64,000 nucleotides of DNA from Duganella guangzhouensis (GTDB lineage: Bacteria > Pseudomonadota > Gammaproteobacteria > Burkholderiales > Burkholderiaceae_D). Shown here piece after piece: positions 35,311 to 43,349 of the stretch (the first letter of the stretch is position 1; every line of letters begins with the position of its first letter). Below the pieces are notes generated by a model, which saw only the letters and a program-made list of their open reading frames with translations, was not told the DNA's origin and did not search any database. The translations under genes were made by a program, and so were the position numbers. Location: the NCBI RefSeq assembly GCF_009674535.1, contig NZ_WKJK01000003.1:186001-250000 (forward strand), in the 5' to 3' direction.

Positions 35311-35610
35311 TCAACCGCCTATGATGACGGTGGGCAGGCCCAGCGCGATATTGCCGCCGTGCGCGGTGGTGTCGCCCATGCGCGCCGCCGGCCGGTTGCC
35401 GATCATGACGGTGGCGCTGCCCTTGACGATGCTGTCCGGCGGGCCGACGCAGATGCACAGGTCGCCCACCACGGCGGCCGGCAACGAGCCGATCAGCACG
35501 GTCGGCACGCACGGGCCGGAAATCGGGCCGCCGACGTGCGGTATCGGCGGCAGGCCGGGCGTCACCATCGGGCAAACGTGCATATCGGTAATCCGGGCGG
35601 CGGGCGGCAT
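35311..35610 (-). CDS. PAAR-like spike tip protein (Afp10-like)
   Basis: The 99-residue protein has the PAAR motifs: N-terminal PPAARITDMHVCPM, a middle MIGNRPAARMGDTTAHGG, and a Gly-rich IALGLPTVIIGG end. Conserved His and Cys residues would hold the zinc at the tip. PAAR proteins sharpen the VgrG-like spike. It follows the spike gene by 10 bp. There is no extension domain that would carry an effector. Confidence 0.92.
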   Translation of the reverse strand: MPPAARITDMHVCPMVTPGLPPIPHVGGPISGPCVPTVLIGSLPAAVVGDLCICVGPPDSIVKGSATVMIGNRPAARMGDTTAHGGNIALGLPTVIIGG

Positions 35611-35620
35611 GGCGGTTTCC

Positions 35621-37417
35621 TCAGTTAATCATGACCAGCGCACCCTTGACGGTGGTCTGGCCGGCGGCCGACAGTTCGGCGGTGGCGGCGCCCTTGGCGG
35701 CAAAGCCGATATTGGCGCTCTGGTTGATATTCAGACCGGTGACCTTGACGTCGGCCTGGGCGGTCACTTCCACGTTCATCACCGCCGTAATCGCCACCTT
35801 GCCCTTGGCGTTGATGGTGATGTCCTTGGGGCTGTCGAGCAAAATGCCGCTGGGGCTGAGCTCGACCTTGTTGCTGTTCTGATCCTGCAGCAGGATCGAC
35901 TTGGCGTCGTCGCTGATGACGATTTTGTTGTTGCCCGGCGTGAGCAGCGTGATGATTTTCTTGTCGTCGTCAAACTCCAGCTTCAGTTTGCTGCGGGTGA
36001 CCAGCGCCTTGAAATTGTTGGCCGCCTCCAGCTCATAGGCCGGGGTCCGGGTGCTGCTGTACAGGCTGCCGAGTATCACTGGATTCGACGGGTCGTTGTT
36101 GAAAAAGCCCAGCACCACCTCGTCGCCCACTTCCGGAATGATGAAGGCGCCAAAGCCGGACGAGCCGTAAAAACTGGCCAGCCGCGCCCACACGCCATCG
36201 GTCTCGGCCTGCATCAGCGGCACCGACACCTGGATCTTGTACTGCCCTTCCGGATCGGCATCCAGCTTTTTGACCACGCCCACGTGCAAGCCCTGGATGC
36301 CGGCGGTCAGGCCGGCCGCGTCCGCCGCGTGCAACTGGTGATCCTCGCTGAACCAGTTCGACGACATGCCGAACTCGACATGACTGACCCACACGCCATC
36401 CTTCACGCTCTGGGTCACCTTGCTGATGAACACATTGCCGCTGAAGCGCTTGCCGACCCCCACCAGTTGCAGCATCGCGCCCGGCTTAGCGCTGGCATTG
36501 CCCTGGAAGCTGACCCGGCCACGCACCCGCGACAGCGCGGCCTTGGTCTGCTGCGCCTTGCTCCAGGCCGTAAGCGCGTTGGTGTCGACGGTGGCGGCGG
36601 TTTGCAGGCCGTAATCGGCCGGGCCGACCACTTGCGCCAGCGTGTCTGGCGTGCAGTCGCTGTCGTCGCCCGGGGTGCCCATCGGCACCGGTTGCGCCAC
36701 CTGCGTGATCACCGCCTGGCTGGCCAGATCCCAGCTGGTGCTGGTCACCTGGGGCAGCTGGCTCTGGGCATCCAGCTCGGCCTCGAAGTCGATCATGTCG
36801 ATGCCATAAGTGACCATCAGCACAGGCTCCGTAGTACCATCCGGCACCTTGGCGCTAACGGCGCCGGCCTCCACGGTCACCAGCAGGCCGTTGGCCTCGG
36901 CGCGCGCCATCATATAGTCCCAGTCGCTGACGTTGTACTGCACCAGCTCCTTCCAGGTGACATTGGTGCTGCCCACGGTGGCGCTCAGGCCATGCTTGCC
37001 GAGCAGCGCGCTGATGATGTCGCTGTCGCTCTTGTTGACATAATTGGCGTTTTTGCGCCCGACCGTCATCGCCAGCGCCTTGTCGCGACATTCGACCACC
37101 AGCATGGCCTCATTGTCGTTGTCGATACGGATCGCATGCTTGATGACGATGCCGGTAAAAATCACCTGTTCGGTGCCGGCATAGCCGGCGCTGATGACGA
37201 TCTTGGCCCCCGGCTTGAACTCGGCGCCGTCGCTGACCGGAAACTCGTCTTTCTCCATATCGCCGTCGACCATGGTGATGATGGCGCTGGGAATGCGGTT
37301 GGCGGCATGCCGCACGTCGAGCGAGTACAGCTGTACCTTGTCGCTGGTTTTGGTGCCGTCGCAGGTCACCGTGACGGTCACCTGACCGGTGCTATCGTTG
37401 AGCGGAGAAACGGGCAT
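35621..37417 (-). CDS. VgrG-like spike protein (Afp8-like)
   Basis: The 598-residue protein has a gp27-like N-terminal part (FPVSDGAEFKPGAKIVISAGY and FTGIVIKHAIRI), an OB-fold with VSVPLMQAETDGVWARLASFYG followed by IIPEVGDEVVLGFFNNDPSNPVILGSLY (the gp5/VgrG core signature), and a C-terminal beta-helix (KDITINAKGKVAITA). It forms the trimeric spike. There is no C-terminal effector extension. It lies between the LysM gene (5 bp) and the PAAR gene (10 bp). Confidence 0.93.
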   Translation of the reverse strand: MPVSPLNDSTGQVTVTVTCDGTKTSDKVQLYSLDVRHAANRIPSAIITMVDGDMEKDEFPVSDGAEFKPGAKIVISAGYAGTEQVIFTGIVIKHAIRIDNDNEAMLVVECRDKALAMTVGRKNANYVNKSDSDIISALLGKHGLSATVGSTNVTWKELVQYNVSDWDYMMARAEANGLLVTVEAGAVSAKVPDGTTEPVLMVTYGIDMIDFEAELDAQSQLPQVTSTSWDLASQAVITQVAQPVPMGTPGDDSDCTPDTLAQVVGPADYGLQTAATVDTNALTAWSKAQQTKAALSRVRGRVSFQGNASAKPGAMLQLVGVGKRFSGNVFISKVTQSVKDGVWVSHVEFGMSSNWFSEDHQLHAADAAGLTAGIQGLHVGVVKKLDADPEGQYKIQVSVPLMQAETDGVWARLASFYGSSGFGAFIIPEVGDEVVLGFFNNDPSNPVILGSLYSSTRTPAYELEAANNFKALVTRSKLKLEFDDDKKIITLLTPGNNKIVISDDAKSILLQDQNSNKVELSPSGILLDSPKDITINAKGKVAITAVMNVEVTAQADVKVTGLNINQSANIGFAAKGAATAELSAAGQTTVKGALVMIN

Positions 37418-37422
37418 GATGC

Positions 37423-38100
37423 TTATCCCAGCGGCGGAAAGCGCAGACTCATGCCGGGCTGCAGCTGGCGAAACGCAGTCAGGCCGTTAATCCGCGCCAC
37501 CTCCAGGTAGTAGGCCGGGTCGCGGTAGATGCGCGCACACAGCAGCGGCAGCGTATCGCCGGCCACCACCGTCACCAGATGGGTCAGGTCGGGCGACTTC
37601 TGGTCGGCTTCCTTGACTATCTCCGGCTGGCTCTTGTACTCCACCAGCGACATGCTGACCTTGGCACGCAAGGGCTGGCCGTCCGGCATGAACATGGTGT
37701 ACTCGAATTTCAGGTTCTCGCAGCGGCCATGGAATAGCAGATTGCCCCACACCACCTCCACGATCGGCGGCTCGTGGTTTTCACCGACATAGGTATAGAC
37801 GGTATCACGCAGGTTTTGCACCTGCTCCTTGACCGCCACCAGCGCGCCCGGCACCGCGCCAGTGCCGTCCAGAACGAGTTCCTTCAGCTGCAGCTTTTCC
37901 GACTGCATGGCGACGAACTTGGGCTCCATGTCCGGCGCCCCCAGCGCGCGCTTCTTGGTGTAGCGCACGCCGAAATCATGGCCATAGCCGGTCGGATTGA
38001 TCAGCGCCTCGAACACCGGACGCGAGGTATCCTCGCTGATGGTGCCGTCCGGCGCCACCGTGACGCCGGTAATGGTCAACAGAGTTTTTTGTCCGGACAT
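37423..38100 (-). CDS. LysM-containing tube-baseplate connector (Afp7-like)
   Basis: The 225-residue protein has an N-terminal region with FEALINPTGYGHDFGVRYTK, typical of the CIS tail-protein family with FNP-like motif, and a C-terminal LysM (HLVTVVAGDTLPLLCARIYRD, ARINGLTAFRQLQPGMSLRFP). In phage tails and Afp particles such gp53/Afp7 proteins link the inner baseplate to the tube or spike. It sits 2 bp after the DUF5908 gene. Confidence 0.88.
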   Translation of the reverse strand: MSGQKTLLTITGVTVAPDGTISEDTSRPVFEALINPTGYGHDFGVRYTKKRALGAPDMEPKFVAMQSEKLQLKELVLDGTGAVPGALVAVKEQVQNLRDTVYTYVGENHEPPIVEVVWGNLLFHGRCENLKFEYTMFMPDGQPLRAKVSMSLVEYKSQPEIVKEADQKSPDLTHLVTVVAGDTLPLLCARIYRDPAYYLEVARINGLTAFRQLQPGMSLRFPPLG

Positions 38101-38102
38101 GC

Positions 38103-38264
38103 CTAGCGCTCTCCACGTTCACGCAACAGGCTGAGCACCAGCTGGCGGCAGGCGGCCAGGATTTCTTCCTTGACCACCGGCATGGCCTGCGGCAAGGCGG
38201 CAGCCTCGCCGCCACGCTCGACTATGGTGGTCTTGATGACCAGCTCGCGGATTTCTATCGCCAT
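38103..38264 (-). CDS. DUF5908 family small protein (Afp6-like)
   Basis: This 53-residue protein starts MAIEIRELVIKTTIVERGG, the signature of DUF5908, a very small family found between tube and LysM genes of eCIS loci. The ATG at 38264 is preferred; an upstream extension lies in the tube gene's frame-shifted shadow. The exact role is unknown; the position matches Afp6. Confidence 0.82.
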   Translation of the reverse strand: MAIEIRELVIKTTIVERGGEAAALPQAMPVVKEEILAACRQLVLSLLRERGER

Positions 38265-38280
38265 GATGCTTCCTCCGGAT

Positions 38281-38781
38281 TTAAAGCATGCGCTCCGAGT
38301 ACGAGTACGCCAGCGCGATATGCTCGATCGCCATTTCGTTCTTGGTGGAATTGAAGCTATCCACACTCCACTTGACTGGATAGGCATTGTTGAACATCCA
38401 GGTACGCAGCACGTCGCCGTCCTCGCCGCCCTTCAGGTGCACATACACCGTTCGCGGCGAGATCGGCCGCACGAATTCACCTTGCAGCGTGTTCCTGCAC
38501 CACTCCAACAACGGCGACTCAAACATGGCCACGCCCCGCTTCAGCTCCAGGTTGCCGTGCTTCATACGCTTGGGCAACTGGTGTGAAAAGCGGTTCTCGC
38601 CACCTTCGGCCACCGTCTCCAGCTCGATCTCGGTGCTGATACCCGAGACTTCGCTGAAGGCCGCGTCGACGATGTTGACGCGGTCGTCGACATCGGTGTT
38701 GGCATCGACTTTGAACTCCACCGTGAAGTAGAACGCCGGCGGTGGATAGCCGTCTTCAAAGAAGTCGCGGATGGTGAACAT
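38281..38781 (-). CDS. Tail tube protein 2 (Afp5-like)
   Basis: The 166-residue protein is of the T4 gp19-like family: DGYPPPAFYFTVEFKV, AAFSEVSGISTEIELETVAEGG, LELKRGVAM, and VRPISPRTVYVHL. It has the longer N-terminus of Afp5-type tubes, which form the first ring near the baseplate. It follows tube protein 1 by 1 bp with no convincing ribosome site of its own, so it is probably translated by coupling. The sequence is clearly distinct from tube 1. Confidence 0.88.
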   Translation of the reverse strand: MFTIRDFFEDGYPPPAFYFTVEFKVDANTDVDDRVNIVDAAFSEVSGISTEIELETVAEGGENRFSHQLPKRMKHGNLELKRGVAMFESPLLEWCRNTLQGEFVRPISPRTVYVHLKGGEDGDVLRTWMFNNAYPVKWSVDSFNSTKNEMAIEHIALAYSYSERML

Positions 38782-38782
38782 A

Positions 38783-39241
38783 TCAGCCGTTGGTTATCTT
38801 CAAGCCCTCGTGCACGATCTCGATGGTCTCGATCGCCACTTCATTGCCTTCGGACTTCAGGTCGGTGCTGGAGATCTTGGTCGGCCAGGCGTTGGTCAGC
38901 TCCCACACCATGGTGTCGTTGCCTTCCTCGTCCAGCAGGCTGATGGTCACCGGCACGCGCTTGATGGTGTTCATCTTGATTTGCACCAGCCAGTCCCAGA
39001 ACTTGTTATCGCCCTTGAACACGCCTTTTTTCATGGTGACGTTGCCGAATTTTTTCATGCCCGGCATCTTGATCACGGAAAAATCCTTGCTGTTACCGTG
39101 GCGGTACTTGATTTCTTCCGACTGAATGTCCAGGCCGGATACTTCCTGGAACGCCATTTCATTCGAGTCCCATTTCACGCGGAAATAGAACTTAGGCATA
39201 GGCCATACGTTTGTCGATTGACTTGCGCCGTCATCTGGCAT
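38783..39241 (-). CDS. Tail tube protein 1 (Afp1-like)
   Basis: The 152-residue protein has the gp19/Hcp-like tube fold marks MPKFYFRVKWDSNEMAFQEVSGLD, GNVTMKKGVFKGDNKFWDW and VPVTISLLDEEGN. Hexamers of it should form the inner tube that carries the payload. It starts behind a strong GAGGAGGT site, consistent with a need for many copies, and lies 33 bp after the sheath gene. Confidence 0.92.
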   Translation of the reverse strand: MPDDGASQSTNVWPMPKFYFRVKWDSNEMAFQEVSGLDIQSEEIKYRHGNSKDFSVIKMPGMKKFGNVTMKKGVFKGDNKFWDWLVQIKMNTIKRVPVTISLLDEEGNDTMVWELTNAWPTKISSTDLKSEGNEVAIETIEIVHEGLKITNG

Positions 39242-39274
39242 AACACACCTCCTCAGTTAAAGGTCAAAATGGGA

Positions 39275-40807
39275 TCACGACTTCTGCATCTGCTGCTGGA
39301 AGGTGATCTCGATGAATTCGGCAGGACGGCTGATCGCCACCAGAATGGTGACGCGCAGGATGCCTTCCAAAATATCTTCCGGGGTCATGGTCTCGCCCAG
39401 GCCGACGCTGACGCTGAACGCATCTTCCGGGGTGGCGCCGGCCAGGCCGCCGCGCTTCCACACGCTGTTGAGGAAATTGTTGGCCATGCCCTTGATGGTG
39501 ACCCAGGTACCGCTGACGTTGGGCTCGAACACATAGGCCTTGGTGGCCAGGCGCAGCGATTCCTCGATCATGATCATGGTGCGGCGCACGTTGATGTAAC
39601 GCCAGTCCAGGCTGTTGCCGTCCAGCGTGCGCGCGCCCCACACCAGCGTGCCCTCGCCGATGAAGGAGCGGATCGCGTTGACCGACTTACCGGCGGTGGT
39701 GACGTTCAAGTCTTCCTGCTCGTCGTGGGTGATGTTGACGGCCGGCGAAATCACCGCCGACAGGCTGACATTGGCCGGTGCCTTCCACACGCCACGGGCG
39801 TTGTCGACCAACGTGTAGACGCCGGCCAGCGCGGCCGCCGGCGGCAGCAAGTTGAGCTTGCGCTTCATGGCCAGCAGGATGTTGGCGTAGGTCTGGCTGA
39901 CCGAGAACAGGATCTTGTGCAGTTCGTCGTCCGACAGATAGGTTTTCAGCGTGGCGTCGCGATTGGCGTCGCCGACCTGGTTGAGGATGTCGACCAGATC
40001 CTTGGGCGCCTGCTCGATCGGTCCCAGTTCGCCCACCAGCAGCTCTTTCAGCTTGGTGCGGTCGGCAAAGCTTTCAAAGCCGACGTCGGCGTTTTCCACG
40101 ATCGAGGTGTTCAGCCACGGATAGTAAGCCGCCGCATAGTTGAGGAAACTGGTGCCGAGATCGTTACGGAAGGCCAGCACCGGATCATTGGTGGCGCGGT
40201 CGTTGAAGCCGTCGTGGATATCGAGGATGGCAAAGCGGTTCTTCATCTGGTAGCCGCAATGCTTGAGGCTGGCCTGCTGGACCGCGATCGCTTCATCGAC
40301 CGACAGCGCCATCGCATCCGGAATCACCACGATGGTCGGCTCCTGCTCTTTCAGCAGCAGGTCGATGCCGGTCAGCAGTTCGGCTTTCTTGATGTCCGCA
40401 TCGCCGTCGGCGTAACCGCCCACCGAGACGATGTAGCACGGGCTGCCGCCATTCTGGAAGAACAGCTGCATGCTGCGGTACAGGAAGTAACGCAGGGTGT
40501 CGGCCTTGCCGCCCTTGCGCTTCAGCGTATAGCCGGCCCCGGCGCTGTTCTTGAAGTCGCTGGCGTCCTTGGCATCCGCGACCGGAGCGAACTCAAACAG
40601 ATCCTTCGGCGCGCCGCCGAAATACTGCTTGAACTCGGCCAGGGACGTGATGCGCCATGGCTTGTTGTGCAGCGAACTCCCCTTATTGTCCGCGATTTGG
40701 GTGTAACCGATGAACGCCGGCACCGCCGTGGCCACTTCGACCACGGAATTCGGGAAGGCATTTTTTTCAACGATATAAACACCAGGGGTTTTATACGCGC
40801 CTGCCAT
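39275..40807 (-). CDS. Contractile sheath protein (Afp2-4-like)
   Basis: The 510-residue protein begins AGAYKTPGVYIVEKNAFPNSV followed by VEVATAVPAFIGYT, the standard tail-sheath opening. The C-terminal FIGEGTLVWGARTLDGNSLDWRYINVRR and AYVFEPNVSGTWVTIKGMA segments form the sheath's conserved inner domain that interacts with the tube. Only one sheath gene is present, while the classical Afp and PVC loci have two or three. It follows AAAGGAAA. Confidence 0.93.
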   Translation of the reverse strand: MAGAYKTPGVYIVEKNAFPNSVVEVATAVPAFIGYTQIADNKGSSLHNKPWRITSLAEFKQYFGGAPKDLFEFAPVADAKDASDFKNSAGAGYTLKRKGGKADTLRYFLYRSMQLFFQNGGSPCYIVSVGGYADGDADIKKAELLTGIDLLLKEQEPTIVVIPDAMALSVDEAIAVQQASLKHCGYQMKNRFAILDIHDGFNDRATNDPVLAFRNDLGTSFLNYAAAYYPWLNTSIVENADVGFESFADRTKLKELLVGELGPIEQAPKDLVDILNQVGDANRDATLKTYLSDDELHKILFSVSQTYANILLAMKRKLNLLPPAAALAGVYTLVDNARGVWKAPANVSLSAVISPAVNITHDEQEDLNVTTAGKSVNAIRSFIGEGTLVWGARTLDGNSLDWRYINVRRTMIMIEESLRLATKAYVFEPNVSGTWVTIKGMANNFLNSVWKRGGLAGATPEDAFSVSVGLGETMTPEDILEGILRVTILVAISRPAEFIEITFQQQMQKS

Positions 40808-40824
40808 AGGTTTTCCTTTGAAGA

Positions 40825-41601
40825 TTATTGGTGAACATAAATTTCCGCAACGATCATCGACTGGCCGTTGGGGCCCTGCTCTTTACCCAGCTTGTCGACG
40901 CTGGCATTGGGTAATCGCCTGATCAACACTTTTCCTGCCGTTCCCGCTTCCCGCAGCTGCAAACGCTGCCGCGGTATGCTTTGCATCGGTAGCGGCGACG
41001 CCGACAGGTACGCCGTTCCGTTTGCTGTCGCAGCCAGCGGCGACGGCGCAAAGCGGATGCCGGGTTCGCTGTCGGATGCGTCCAGATCGATGATGCTCAG
41101 TGGTTTGCCCGCCAGGCCGCCGGAGAAAAAATACTTCCAGTGGATCTGGCGCGCGCGCAGCGCCACCTGCCACGGCCGCACGCTGGCCGCAGCGGCGTCG
41201 ACATCGGCGCCTTCAATCAGACCGCAAGCCAGGTCCAGCCACAGCACCGGGCCGCGCGCCTCGGCCGGCGCCGGCTGGGCCGCCAGCCGCAGCACCCGCG
41301 CCGCGTCCTGCTGGCCGGCGCTGACGTCCAGATAGGCTTGCTGCGGCCAGGCGGTGTAAAAGCGCAGGCTGGGGTCGCTGCTGTAGACATCCAGTCCCAG
41401 CTGCCACTCGGTGGCGCTGGCCACCTCGCGTTGTTCCTGCCACAGCTCGACGCCGGACGGCAACGCGCGCCATAGCAGCCCTTCTTGCTCCATCAGCTCG
41501 GCACAGTCGGCGGTCGGCACATAGCGCAGGCCCGGAATCACGGTATCGCGCAGGTATTCGTGGGTGATTTCCAGCGCCAGCAATTTGCGGTAACGCGCCA
41601 T
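40825..41601 (-). CDS. eCIS-locus protein of unknown function between cap and sheath genes
   Basis: This 258-residue protein has no domain that I recognise. It has no signal peptide or membrane helix. The N-terminus (HEYLRDTVIPGLRYVPTADC) and the central RARQIHWKYFFSGGLAGKPL segment look globular; the C-terminus LQLREAGTAGKVLIRRLPNAS is beta-rich. Proteins of similar size occupy the slot between cap (Afp16) and sheath in other eCIS loci. A cap, terminator or assembly role is plausible from position but not shown. Confidence 0.75.
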   Translation of the reverse strand: MARYRKLLALEITHEYLRDTVIPGLRYVPTADCAELMEQEGLLWRALPSGVELWQEQREVASATEWQLGLDVYSSDPSLRFYTAWPQQAYLDVSAGQQDAARVLRLAAQPAPAEARGPVLWLDLACGLIEGADVDAAAASVRPWQVALRARQIHWKYFFSGGLAGKPLSIIDLDASDSEPGIRFAPSPLAATANGTAYLSASPLPMQSIPRQRLQLREAGTAGKVLIRRLPNASVDKLGKEQGPNGQSMIVAEIYVHQ

Positions 41602-41604
41602 CTG

Positions 41605-42183
41605 TTACTCCTTGCCGAGCAGCGGCCGCAGGTCGCTGATGAATGGCAGCTGGCCGCTGATGGCGCCGGCGTCGACGGTGATCATGCGCACCTTGTAGTA
41701 CAGCGACGGCAGGTAGCGGCCGCCCAGCAAGCTCCACAGGTTGTTCAGGTCGGGGATGGGCAGGTTTTCGATGTCCAGCACCAGGCGGTCGATGCGGCGG
41801 TCCATGCCGGGGCTGTTGCGCTGGTCGAGAATGGGCTTGATCTGGAAAAAAGCGATCGCCTGCGAGATGTATTTCAGCGCCTCGGCGTAATTGCCGGCGC
41901 CAAAATTCGCGCTCAGCATCACGTACAGATTCAGGTACAGCGGTGCGTTGGATTGCAGCAGCCGGTCGTCCAGGCTGCGGCCGCCGCCGTGCGGGCGCTG
42001 CGGCATGGTGTCCTTCTCGATGTTCACCAGCGTCAGCACCAGCTTGTTGTTGGCGTTGGGTGTGACGCTACCATCGAGTTCAACCAGGTTCGAGACCACA
42101 GCCACATCCTCGGCCAGCTGGAAGTTACTCCTGAATTGCTGGTTAAGCTGGGCTGCCATCTGGCTGAGTGCTGCACTAATCAT
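41605..42183 (-). CDS. DUF4255 tail-terminator cap protein (Afp16-like)
   Basis: The 192-residue protein is of the DUF4255/Afp16 family: MISAALSQMAAQLNQQFR at the start, NKLVLTLVNIEKDTMPQ (the conserved NIEREP-like region), and PLYLNLYVMLSANF plus YAEALKYISQAIAFFQ. Afp16/Pvc16 caps the tube and sheath and fixes particle length together with the tape measure. It is the first gene of the operon, behind GGAG and just downstream of an inverted repeat. Confidence 0.9.
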   Translation of the reverse strand: MISAALSQMAAQLNQQFRSNFQLAEDVAVVSNLVELDGSVTPNANNKLVLTLVNIEKDTMPQRPHGGGRSLDDRLLQSNAPLYLNLYVMLSANFGAGNYAEALKYISQAIAFFQIKPILDQRNSPGMDRRIDRLVLDIENLPIPDLNNLWSLLGGRYLPSLYYKVRMITVDAGAISGQLPFISDLRPLLGKE

Positions 42184-42194
42184 TTGCCGCTCCG

Positions 42195-42215
42195 ATAAGG
42201 TTGCCGCAACCTTAT
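42195..42215. promoter_or_regulatory. 21-bp perfect inverted repeat in the leader of the eCIS operon
   Basis: ATAAGGTTG-CCG-CAACCTTAT lies between the regulator stop and the Afp16-like start and ends 12 bp before the start codon. It could be an operator, an mRNA hairpin controlling initiation, or the terminator of the regulator transcript. There is no T-run on the sense side, so a classical terminator is less likely. Confidence 0.5.
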
Positions 42216-42252
42216 TCGTTTATGGCAATGACGATGAAGTATCTTTACCGTT

Positions 42253-42265
42253 ACACGTTACGTGT
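42253..42265. promoter_or_regulatory. 13-bp palindrome at the 3' end of the regulator gene
   Basis: ACACGTTACGTGT is a perfect odd palindrome about 70 bp upstream of the first eCIS gene and lies within a stretch with three GTTAC copies (8-bp and 7-bp steps). It overlaps the stop codon of the regulator. This arrangement fits an operator for the eCIS promoter; no promoter boxes are clear to me here. Confidence 0.4.
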
Positions 42266-43041
42266 TACGCCGGGAGATACTTGCGCAACGCCAGCACGCA
42301 GCGTTCCGCCATGTTTTCCTGCGCGGCGATGGTGGCGCAGCTTGCATCATCGAACTGCTCGTACCACAGTACCGCGCCATCGGCGACGCCGCGCAGCAAC
42401 AGCGAAACCCGTACCCGCGCCGCGTCCTGCCGCACCGTGCCTTCCAGCACGCGCGCGCCGGGGGCCGGGCTGAGCGCGGCCAGCGGGGTGTCGGCATCGA
42501 TGCGGCGGATCGAGCTGAGCGCGCGATACAGTCGATAGCCGAGCTCATCGTTGAGACCCAGCGCGTAGGCCGCCAGCAGCGGGCTGGAGCCGAGACAGGC
42601 CAGCGGCCGGAACAGCATCAACAGCGGCGAGCGGCTGGCGGCGGGGACCGGCGGCGCGCTTGCGATCCGCTCCACCTTGGGCTGATAACTGCCGAGCGGA
42701 ATGCTGATGCGCAGGCTGTCGGCGCAGCCCTCCTCCGCATAATAGGCCGCCAGCCGCAGCCGCAAGCGGCCGGCCTGCACCCGCACGATCGGATCGTCGC
42801 CGGTGAAATAGGTAACACGGTCGCGGCCAAACACGGCGACGCCGATTTCATGCTCGGACGGTGGGCGCGGTTCGTCCTGGCCCAGCGCGTGATACATCAG
42901 GTACGACAGCAAGGCGGCACAGCGGTGCGCCTTGGAGAATTGCTTACTCGCTAAAACCTTTTTCAATGCAGCAAGCACTTCACCATGCGTATCAAGCGCG
43001 TGTGATGTGCCCGCAGTCGCCGTTGAGGCAACCGGCATCAT
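42265..43041 (-). CDS. Putative wHTH-like regulator upstream of the eCIS operon
   Basis: The 258-residue protein has an N-terminal domain (FSKAHRCAALLSYLMYHALG, HEIGVAVFGRDRVTYF, then DPIVRVQAGRLRLRLAAYYAEEG) that I know from the N-terminus of regulators often annotated as adenylate-cyclase or TPR proteins; it has a winged-helix, DNA-binding style. The C-terminal part has VLEGTVRQDAARVRVSLLL and VLWYEQFDD, the TolB/FlgO-like segment that accompanies it. No cyclase catalytic domain is present. It lies 81 bp upstream of the first eCIS gene on the same strand, so it may control the operon; this is inference from position. Confidence 0.6.
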   Translation of the reverse strand: MMPVASTATAGTSHALDTHGEVLAALKKVLASKQFSKAHRCAALLSYLMYHALGQDEPRPPSEHEIGVAVFGRDRVTYFTGDDPIVRVQAGRLRLRLAAYYAEEGCADSLRISIPLGSYQPKVERIASAPPVPAASRSPLLMLFRPLACLGSSPLLAAYALGLNDELGYRLYRALSSIRRIDADTPLAALSPAPGARVLEGTVRQDAARVRVSLLLRGVADGAVLWYEQFDDASCATIAAQENMAERCVLALRKYLPA

Positions 43042-43349
43042 GGCTGAATAGTCGATGATATTCCCCTAGTTTTTTGGTGGGTGGTACTGAGATCTGTTGT
43101 ATCTCACTCTACACAGCGACTGCGGCTTCTGCCTGCCGGAAACCTTCCGGACTCGGTAAGTGACTGTTTTTGCTTTAATTATTAAATGGTAACAACTCGG
43201 CTGAGAACGTCAACCCTCAAAAACGACTATGTCACAAATTACCTGTCCAGCGCGGCCGTCAAAAAATTACTTGGGGAAATTTGATCCACATCATAAAAAT
43301 TGTCGATTGCCTTTGATAGCCTGACCACAAGCTAACAAGGAGAACCATC
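43042..43349. promoter_or_regulatory. Divergent intergenic region (308 bp) between the eCIS regulator and uspA
   Basis: It holds no open frame. I see two short inverted repeats that may belong to the regulator's promoter: GAGAT-N7-ATCTC at 43089-43105 and CCGGAA-ACC-TTCCGG at 43136-43150. An A/T-rich block follows from about 43160 to 43210. The FNR box and the uspA ribosome site lie at the right end. Confidence 0.5.
43281..43294 (+). promoter_or_regulatory. FNR box upstream of the universal stress protein gene
   Basis: TTGAT-CCAC-ATCAT matches the FNR/ANR consensus TTGAT-N4-ATCAA at 9 of 10 positions. If it acts as a class II site at -41.5, the start of transcription would fall near 43329, about 20 bp before the ATG, with a weak -10 (GATAGC) near 43315. 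Confidence 0.75.

Larger units (their letters stand above)
13845..42183 (-). other. Extracellular contractile injection system (Afp/PVC-type eCIS) operon
   Basis: Nineteen genes on one strand, mostly overlapping or separated by less than 35 bp. They encode the parts of a phage-tail-like particle: DUF4255 cap, sheath, two tubes, DUF5908, LysM connector, VgrG spike, PAAR tip, gp25, two J-like baseplate proteins, tape measure and AAA+ ATPase. They are followed by an exported envelope protein, a DUF4157 protein and a payload. There is no TssJLM membrane complex and no ClpV, which separates it from type VI secretion. There is no lysis cassette, capsid or terminase, which separates it from a prophage. 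Such particles puncture target cells and deliver cargo packed in the tube. Confidence 0.93.

Noticed and set aside
34178..37510. Open frame of about 1100 codons on the plus strand opposite the baseplate and VgrG genes
   Set aside because: It is rich in His, Gln and Arg, has no recognisable domain, and mirrors the codon bias of the true minus-strand eCIS genes. It is an antisense shadow in high-GC DNA.
38771..40834. Open frame of 687 codons opposite the tube and sheath genes
   Set aside because: Shadow frame. The tube and sheath signatures are on the minus strand.
13845..42183. Contractile prophage or T6SS as explanation for the tail genes
   Set aside because: No capsid, terminase, integrase or lysis genes, no TssJLM membrane complex and no ClpV. 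DUF4255, DUF5908, DUF4157 and an Afp15-like ATPase instead point to an eCIS.
42195..42215. Rho-independent terminator after the regulator gene
   Set aside because: The stem is strong, but no T-run follows on the transcribed side and it lies directly before the ribosome site of the first eCIS gene. I listed it as a regulatory repeat instead.
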